A stretch of 41,798 nt of DNA from Caldilineales bacterium (GTDB lineage: Bacteria; Chloroflexota; Anaerolineae; J102). The translations under genes were made by a program, and so were the position numbers. Position 1 is the stretch's first letter. Every line of letters begins with the position of its first letter. The stretch spans positions 1 through 41,798 of the forward strand of contig JAIBAP010000054.1 of the NCBI GenBank assembly GCA_019695115.1. The letters run 5' to 3'. Of the stretch, positions 36,637 through 41,798 are shown piece after piece. Below the pieces are notes generated by a model that saw only the letters and a list, made by a program, of their open reading frames with translations, was not told the DNA's origin and did not search any database.

Positions 36637-37308
36637 CTACCTCCCCCTCTTCACCATCGCCGCGTAGCGCGAGAAGAGGCGAACGTGGGCGCCGCTCAGC
36701 CGGGCCTGGAAGGTGGCCTGAGCCAGGCTGCGGCGAAAGCTCTCGGCATCGTCGAAAGGCGGCATCAGCGTCACCGCCGTCCCGATCTCGCCGGCGGTGT
36801 GGGCATCCGAGCTGGCGTGCATCAGCTTGCCATAGTCCTCGGCCAGCCGGCGGGCGGCCTCGTTCGGGTCGGGGCGCAGACATCGGGCGTTGAACACCTC
36901 CAGCGCGTCCACCTGCTCGATGATACTCAGCGTCGCCTCCAGCCCCATGGCCGAACTCCCGCGCGAGGGGTCGAGCGGGTGCGAAAGACTGATCACCGCC
37001 CCCTGCCCGCGCAAGCGACGGATCGTCTCCTCTGGCGACAGGCCTTTGGGCACTTCTTCGCTCAGGAACCAGGCCAGGATCTCGCCGGCGGTGGTCTTGA
37101 TCTCCTCGCCGACGATCACCAGATCGGGGGCCAGGCTGCGCACGGCCAGCGCCCCGGCGATGTTGTTGTGCTCGGTGATGGCGATACGGTCGATGCCGCG
37201 CTGGCGACAGGCTGCGACGATAGCCTGGGGCCTGGTCAGCGAGTCGGGCGAGAACATGGTGTGGCAGTGCAACTCCACCCGCCACAGCGTCGATGAGGTC
37301 GCAGTCAT
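36637..37308 (-). CDS. PHP-domain phosphoesterase
   Basis: A 223-aa PHP-family metal-dependent phosphoesterase (TrpH-like). Motif 1 is VELHCHTMFSPDSLT. IAITEHNNIAGAL, VIVGEEIKTTAGEIL, VISLSHPLDP and LMHASSDAHTAGEIG supply the further His, Asp and Glu ligands in the usual order. Likely substrates are nucleotide or oligonucleotide phosphates, unconfirmed. The ATG at 37308 has GGGAG upstream and begins 2 nt after the flippase stop codon, so the two are probably coupled. Confidence 0.88.
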   Translation of the reverse strand: MTATSSTLWRVELHCHTMFSPDSLTRPQAIVAACRQRGIDRIAITEHNNIAGALAVRSLAPDLVIVGEEIKTTAGEILAWFLSEEVPKGLSPEETIRRLRGQGAVISLSHPLDPSRGSSAMGLEATLSIIEQVDALEVFNARCLRPDPNEAARRLAEDYGKLMHASSDAHTAGEIGTAVTLMPPFDDAESFRRSLAQATFQARLSGAHVRLFSRYAAMVKRGR

Positions 37309-37310
37309 GT

Positions 37311-38330
37311 TCAGATGCTCCCGGCAAGGCCTGGCGCCGGCGTTTCGGCGGCGACGATCTCCGTCTCCTGACTCACCCCCAGCTGCCGGAACACGATCAC
37401 CATTGCCGCCAGACCGAGGCCGACGCCGAACCACAGCGTGAAGAAACGGATGATCAACGTCGCTGCCACTGCCATCCCCGTCGAAACGCTCAACAGCCCC
37501 ACCAGCAGCCCGGTGAGAGAAATATCGGTCGCGCCCAGGCCGCCCGGCAGGAAACTCACGGCGCCAATGAGGGTGGAGGTAGCCAGGGTGAAAGTGGAGA
37601 CCAGGAGCAGCTCCTGTCCCGGCCTCTGCCCTAGCCCAACCAGAGTGAAGTACAAGGCCAGGCACTCGCACCCCCACGAAACCACGCCCAACCCCACCGA
37701 CAGGGCTAGGTTGCGCAGCCCGAACAGATCAAAGGTGCTCTCGTAGGCCGTGGCCAGAAACGGCTCGAACCGGCCCACCAGCGGCAACCTTCGCCACTGG
37801 CGCAAACCCCACCCCACCAGCCGCCGCCAGCGCGTCAGCAGCACGAAAACCAGCATCGCCGCCGCCACCCCCACCACCACCCAGGTCGGCATCCCCCCCG
37901 GCGCGAAGGTGAGCAACCCGGCCAGAGCGAGGACGAACATCGCCAGGCCATCGCTGATGCGCTCAGCCAGGACGACAGGGGCCGAGCGGGCGATGGGCGT
38001 GCCGTTGCTGGCTCTGAGCAAGAAGCTCTTCAACAACTCGCCCACCTTGCCCGGCGTCAGCACCATCGGGAACCCGGCCACAAAGATGCCCAGGCTGCGC
38101 CGCCAGGGCAGGGCCGCAGCGATGATGCGCAGATACCACTGCCATTTCAAGAACCGCAGCCCATAGTTGCACAGCGTCAGCGCCAGGATCAGGGGCGCCA
38201 AACGCCAGTCGAACGCGGCCAGATGCTCGACCAGCGCCCGCGCGTCGCCCCACAGCGCCAGACCAGCCGCCACCAGGATGCCAAAGAAGACACCCCACAG
38301 CAGCTTGCGGCGCAGGTCGCGGATGTGCAT
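37311..38330 (-). CDS. YbhN/lysylphosphatidylglycerol synthase-type membrane protein
   Basis: A 339-aa UPF0104/AglD-like integral membrane protein with about eight helices. NYGLRFLKWQWYLRI, the loop AGFPMVLTPGKVGELLKSFLL, VVLAERISDGLAMFVLALAGL and VSFLPGGLGATDISLTGLL are family signatures. Proteins of this family resemble the flippase domain of MprF; a lipid or polyprenol-sugar transport role is inferred. It lies between the EF-G-like gene (9 nt) and the PHP gene (2 nt), all on one strand. Confidence 0.85.
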   Translation of the reverse strand: MHIRDLRRKLLWGVFFGILVAAGLALWGDARALVEHLAAFDWRLAPLILALTLCNYGLRFLKWQWYLRIIAAALPWRRSLGIFVAGFPMVLTPGKVGELLKSFLLRASNGTPIARSAPVVLAERISDGLAMFVLALAGLLTFAPGGMPTWVVVGVAAAMLVFVLLTRWRRLVGWGLRQWRRLPLVGRFEPFLATAYESTFDLFGLRNLALSVGLGVVSWGCECLALYFTLVGLGQRPGQELLLVSTFTLATSTLIGAVSFLPGGLGATDISLTGLLVGLLSVSTGMAVAATLIIRFFTLWFGVGLGLAAMVIVFRQLGVSQETEIVAAETPAPGLAGSI

Positions 38331-38339
38331 GGGCCGGAA

Positions 38340-40415
38340 CTATTCTTCCTCTTCTTCCTTGCGCTCGCGTTGGGCGCTGGCGATGATGCCCTGGGCCAGA
38401 TGGCTGGGCACCGGCTCGTAGCGCAGGAATTCGACTGCATAGATGCCCCGGCCCTGCGTCATCGAGCGCAGATCGTTGGCATAGCGGAGCAGTTCAGCAA
38501 ACGGCGCCTCCGCCGTGATCACACTCTTACCGCGCACCGAATCCATGCCCTGCACGCGCGCCCGGCGGGTGTTGAGGTCGCCCAGGATGTCGCCCATGTT
38601 GCCTTCGGGGACGGTGATCTCGACCTTGTAGATCGGCTCCAGGAAGACCGGGCCGGCCTCCATGAAGGCTTTCTTGAATGCCTCGCGCCCGGCGATCTGG
38701 AAGGCGATGTCTTTCGAGTCCACCGGGTGCTCTTTGCCGTCGAACACGGCCACCGCCACATCCACCACCGGATAGCCGGCCAGAGGGCCGTTCTCCAGCA
38801 CCTGCCGGATGCCTTTCTCGATCGAAGGCTGGAAGCTGGACGAGATCGCCCCGCCGAACACCTCCCAGGTGTAGGTCAGACCGGTGCCCTCGGCGCCTCT
38901 CTCCACCCGCAGATGGACTTCGCCGAACTGGCCGGCGCCGCCGGTCTGCTTCTTGTGGCGGTGCATCGACGAGGCCGAACGCAACACCGTCTCGCGATAC
39001 GAGACCTTGGGCACCGATGTCTCGACATTGACGCCGAATTTGTTCTTCAGGCGGTTGACGGCGATGGTGATGTGGACATCGCCCATGCCCGAAAGGATGA
39101 GTTGGCGGATGCTGGGGTCATTGTTCCAGCGCAGGGTGGGGTCTTCCTCCACCAGCCGGGTCAGGGCAGAACTGATCTTGGCGCTATCGGCCTGGGTGGC
39201 GGGGGCCACGGCCACGCTGTAGAGCGGGCTGGGGAAAGCGGGCGGGGGCAGGATGATGTGACTGCCCTTCTCTACCAGCGTGTCGCCCGTGGCAGTGACG
39301 CCCAGTTTGGCGGCGGCGGCGATGTCGCCGGGGGTCAGGCCCTCGAGTGGCAATTGTTCTTTGCCGCGCAAGCTGAAGATCTGGCCCAGGCGCTCGTCGG
39401 CGTGCTTCTGGACGTTGTGCAGGCGCACATCGCCGTGCAACGAGCCGCTGAACAGGCGGAAAAGGGTGATCCGGCCCACGAAAGGGTCGGCCACGGTCTT
39501 GAAGACCAGAGCCGCCACCGGCCCACTCGCCTCGCCCTTCAGCTCGATGCTGACGCCATTCTGCTCGGCCGCATAGGGGCCGGCTTCGGCCGGCGAGGGC
39601 GTCAGGGCCAGCAAGGTGTTCATCAGGGCCTGGATGCCCTGTTCGGTGGTGGCCGATGCGCACAGCACCGGCGTCACCTTGCAGCTGCGGATGGCCGCCG
39701 TCAGGCCGGAGGCGATTTCATCGGCGCTCAGTTGTTCGCCATCCAGATACTTCAACAACAATTCGTCATCGCTCTCGGCAGCAGCCTCGGCCACGGCATT
39801 CTTTGCCAGTTCCAGGTCGTCGGCCATCCCCGCCGGCGCCTCGGCCACCTTGCCCTCCTTGCCCAGATAGGCTTTGCCATCCAGCACCGAAACCACGCCC
39901 TTGAAGCTCGATTGGCTGCCAACCGGCAACAGCACGGGCACGAAATTGCCGCCCAGCGTCTTCCGGGCCGCTTCGATGGCCGCCTCGAAGTTGGCGTGTT
40001 CGCGATCCATCTTGTTGATCAGAAGGAAACGTGGCTTGCCCATCTGCTCGAGGTATTGCCAGGCCAGCTCGGCCCCGACCTCGACGCCGGCCACCGCATC
40101 CATGACCACGACACCGGCCTCGGCCACGCGCAAGGCGCTGATGACCTCGCCCAAAAAGTCGGGATAGCCGGGCGTATCGAGGACGTTGATCTTGTGGCCC
40201 TGCCATTCGCACGGGGCCAGGCCCAGGCTGATCGACTGCTTGCGTTTGATCTCGTCTTCGTCCCAGTCGGTGGCAGTGGTGCCGTCTTCCACCCGGCCCA
40301 GGCGGTTGGTGGCGCCAGTGGCGTGAAGCAGGGCTTCGGCCAACGATGTCTTGCCGGAGCCGCTATGACCCATCAGGGCGATGTTGCGAATTTTATCGCT
40401 GGAATAGACCTTCAT
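38340..40415 (-). CDS. Elongation factor G-like protein (EF-G2 type)
   Basis: A 691-aa translational GTPase with the five-domain EF-G layout. The P-loop is GHSGSGKTSL at residues 16-25 instead of the canonical AHIDAGKTT. G3 is DTPGYPDF and G4 NKMDRE. Domains III-V are recognisable (SGMGDVHITIAVNRLKNKFG, GAISSSFQPSIEKGIRQVL, GDILGDLNTRRARVQGMD). The variant P-loop and divergence point to the EF-G2/FusA2-like subfamily rather than the main translocase; its cellular role is not settled. GGAGG 4 nt upstream fixes the ATG at 40415. The C-terminus ends in a run of Glu. It is first in an operon with a flippase-like and a PHP gene. Confidence 0.88.
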   Translation of the reverse strand: MKVYSSDKIRNIALMGHSGSGKTSLAEALLHATGATNRLGRVEDGTTATDWDEDEIKRKQSISLGLAPCEWQGHKINVLDTPGYPDFLGEVISALRVAEAGVVVMDAVAGVEVGAELAWQYLEQMGKPRFLLINKMDREHANFEAAIEAARKTLGGNFVPVLLPVGSQSSFKGVVSVLDGKAYLGKEGKVAEAPAGMADDLELAKNAVAEAAAESDDELLLKYLDGEQLSADEIASGLTAAIRSCKVTPVLCASATTEQGIQALMNTLLALTPSPAEAGPYAAEQNGVSIELKGEASGPVAALVFKTVADPFVGRITLFRLFSGSLHGDVRLHNVQKHADERLGQIFSLRGKEQLPLEGLTPGDIAAAAKLGVTATGDTLVEKGSHIILPPPAFPSPLYSVAVAPATQADSAKISSALTRLVEEDPTLRWNNDPSIRQLILSGMGDVHITIAVNRLKNKFGVNVETSVPKVSYRETVLRSASSMHRHKKQTGGAGQFGEVHLRVERGAEGTGLTYTWEVFGGAISSSFQPSIEKGIRQVLENGPLAGYPVVDVAVAVFDGKEHPVDSKDIAFQIAGREAFKKAFMEAGPVFLEPIYKVEITVPEGNMGDILGDLNTRRARVQGMDSVRGKSVITAEAPFAELLRYANDLRSMTQGRGIYAVEFLRYEPVPSHLAQGIIASAQRERKEEEEE

Positions 40416-40538
40416 CCATCCTCCAAAAAATGATGAACACAAGAACTCGAAGGCAAGAAGATGACGTAAAAACGATCAAGGTTCTTGGCGTCTTCTTCGT
40501 CTCCTGCGCGTTTTCGTGTTTGGCGTCTTTTTAGGCTC

Positions 40539-40582
40539 AAAAAGGCCGCCCGCCCGGCATCCAACGCCAGGTTGTGGCGGCC
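40539..40582 (-). terminator. Rho-independent terminator
   Basis: The minus strand has GGCCGCC pairing with GGCGGCC around an inner CCTGGC/GCCGGG stem, followed by TTTTTG. It lies 135 nt downstream of the Cys-rich membrane protein gene and would separate it from the EF-G operon. Confidence 0.8.
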
Positions 40583-40717
40583 AATCGTGAGATTTTACGC
40601 ATATCGGCCCCGCCTGTCAAAGACACGGGAAACCGGGAGACCGGGAGGGCGAGAGACTGCCCCGCGCCGCCCCTTCCGCCATTCGCCATTCCCCTTTCGC
40701 CGTTCTGATCGGCCCTG

Positions 40718-41233
40718 CTATTGCAGCCACTGCCTGGCGGCCGGCTGCCCCTCGGCCGCGAACAGACCGGCGCCAGAGGTAGCGGCGAAGATCGGACACT
40801 GCTGGCAGCGATCCGGCAGATGGCCATCGGCCTGAAAGCGCGCCAGCCAGCAGGGGTTTTCAGGTTGGTGGTAGGCCGGACACTCTGCGCGTGCGGCCGG
40901 GTCGCAGTCGTTGATCGCCCAGCACGGCTGGCCGAAGACATCCATCACCGTGGGGCCGCCGGCGAACGCAGGCAAACGCTGAGGCCCCGGCCAACCGCCG
41001 GGAAGCGGACGCTGAGCGGGGCGGGCGGGCAGAGGCGCCGGTTGACCTGCGCCCGGCCGTTGTTCTGGCCGGATGGAACGGGTGGCAGTCCCGGCCTGCT
41101 CTCTGGCTTCAGCCTCCCAGCGGGCGTCCAGCCGCCGCAGCAGATAGCCGACACCGACCACCAGCAGCAGCGGGACGCCCAGCCGCAGGAAGAACATGCC
41201 GAGGATGACGAGGATATCGAGGAGGGCGTCCAT
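40718..41233 (-). CDS. Membrane protein with C-terminal Cys cluster
   Basis: A 171-aa protein. One N-terminal membrane segment (LVILGMFFLRLGVPLLLVVG) is followed by a basic/acidic helix, a Pro/Arg-rich linker, and a C-terminal region with seven cysteines and a His: CWAINDC, AECPAYH, NPCW and RCQQCPIF. The spacing suggests a metal or Fe-S site, probably cytoplasmic. No family is recognised. The ATG at 41233 has no good Shine-Dalgarno and is preceded by heptad words in sense orientation. A terminator follows downstream. Confidence 0.7.
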   Translation of the reverse strand: MDALLDILVILGMFFLRLGVPLLLVVGVGYLLRRLDARWEAEAREQAGTATRSIRPEQRPGAGQPAPLPARPAQRPLPGGWPGPQRLPAFAGGPTVMDVFGQPCWAINDCDPAARAECPAYHQPENPCWLARFQADGHLPDRCQQCPIFAATSGAGLFAAEGQPAARQWLQ

Positions 41234-41242
41234 AGGCGGATG

Positions 41243-41326
41243 GGGAATTGCGAATTGTGAATTGCGGATTGCGAATTTGGCGTCGGTAATTGGTTACTGG
41301 TAATTGGTTACTGGTTACTGGTCACT
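41243..41326. repeat. Heptad array GCGAATT joined to GGTTACT words
   Basis: Twelve in-phase 7-nt words: GGGAATT, GCGAATT, GTGAATT, GCGGATT, GCGAATT, a junction word TGGCGTC, then GGTAATT/GGTTACT/GGTCACT. Two unrelated word families share one phase. The array begins 9 nt from the start codon of the Cys-rich membrane protein gene. Confidence 0.9.
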
Positions 41327-41353
41327 GACTAGATACCGTTGGTTTATTTATAG

Positions 41354-41798
41354 TCAAGTAGCCAATGCAAGAGCAGCGAAGGATGAGCGTCGAGTGGTGG
41401 AGCGAGTATTGCCACGAAGCCAGGCAACCGCACTGGTCAGATTCATGGCAGCGGCAGTCAAGATGTGCTGCAAATGCGTCTTGGCGAGGCCGATGTAGCG
41501 AGCAGAGCGGAGGTCAAAGGCGCGAACGCCATGAGAAATGGTGCCTTCGATGCCGGCCCGTTTGGCATAACGCTGCTTGAATTCTTCGGTGGTCTGGTAA
41601 CGACGACGCTCTTCCAGGGCGGCATGCTGGTCTTGAGGCTTCAAGCTCAGACAACGTCCGTGTTTTTCGGACAATACCTTCGCCAAATCAAGGCGGCGAG
41701 AAGGTTGAAGAAGGCTCATGGATGCTGCCGAGCCTGGTGATTTGGTCAAGAATGGCGGCAAATAAAAATGGCTGAGGTTTTTGTGGCAGCAAATTAAT
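41354..41798 (-). mobile_element. Transposase C-terminal part, IS1182-type, cut by window edge
   Basis: At least 135 codons of an IS1182-family DDE transposase. TTEEFKQRYAKRAGIEGTIS and HGVRAFDLRSARYIGLAKTHLQ are the strongly conserved C-terminal block with the final catalytic Glu in GIEGTIS. The frame stays open to the window end, so the gene continues outside. The part upstream (QPSRRLDLAKVLSEKHGRCLSL) aligns with the usual CPxRxxCTxx segment but has lost both cysteines, suggesting a decayed copy. Terminal inverted repeats cannot be defined. Confidence 0.8.

Noticed and set aside
38223-40433. A 736-codon plus-strand frame antisense to the EF-G-like gene
   Set aside because: Shadow frame; the opposite strand has all G-motifs of a translational GTPase.

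Overview
The window is GC-rich chromosomal DNA, most likely from a member of the Chloroflexota (Anaerolineae/Caldilineae type). This is inferred from the housekeeping gene types, a CSLREA-like beta-helix surface protein with a Thr/Pro stalk ending in an LP-containing tail, many small lipoproteins and SH3/PGRP proteins, and C-rich tandem repeats between genes. No marker gene here proves the phylum. No phage, plasmid or CRISPR locus is present. One transposase fragment lies at the right edge.

Layout. 1-4.2 kb: prfB with its programmed +1 frameshift, an MBL-fold hydrolase, a probable 6S RNA with terminator, and folD behind a long C-rich transcribed leader. 4.2-7.8 kb: a small unknown gene pair, a 701-aa beta-helix surface protein bracketed by two palindromes, and a toxin-antitoxin pair whose toxin carries an in-frame stop. 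7.9-18.5 kb: aspS, a 1470-aa protein with a glycosidase-like domain and three PGRP/amidase-2 domains (only the last keeps its zinc ligands), scpA converging on an AAA ATPase/DUF234-type gene, a 124-aa unknown and a glycosyltransferase. 18.5-24.4 kb: glmS behind a recognisable glmS ribozyme, an rsuA/rluB-cmk-plsC operon and a D,D-carboxypeptidase. 24.8-30.8 kb: tgt, uppP, a PstS-like lipoprotein, an FAD oxidoreductase, a DUF1801 protein and a luciferase-like monooxygenase. 30.8-41.8 kb: HEAT-like, AlkZ-like, membrane, YdeI-like, SH3 and lipoprotein genes, a PrsW-type protease, an EF-G2/flippase/PHP operon, a Cys-rich membrane protein and the transposase.

Several genes serve the cell envelope: glmS makes glucosamine-6-P for peptidoglycan, uppP recycles the lipid carrier, the D,D-carboxypeptidase and PGRP protein act on peptidoglycan, and plsC makes phospholipid. 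Others serve translation (prfB, aspS, tgt, pseudouridine synthase, EF-G2) and chromosome segregation (scpA).

The most unusual feature is in the gaps. Many intergenic regions are filled with tandem words having a strict 7-nt period. Different words are joined without loss of phase, and several arrays run flush from a stop codon or up to a start codon. They resemble in principle the heptanucleotide STRR repeats known from heterocystous cyanobacteria. Genes directly behind these G-poor arrays mostly lack a Shine-Dalgarno sequence, while genes elsewhere have clear ones. Separate families of perfect palindromes sit at gene ends, some embedding stop codons.
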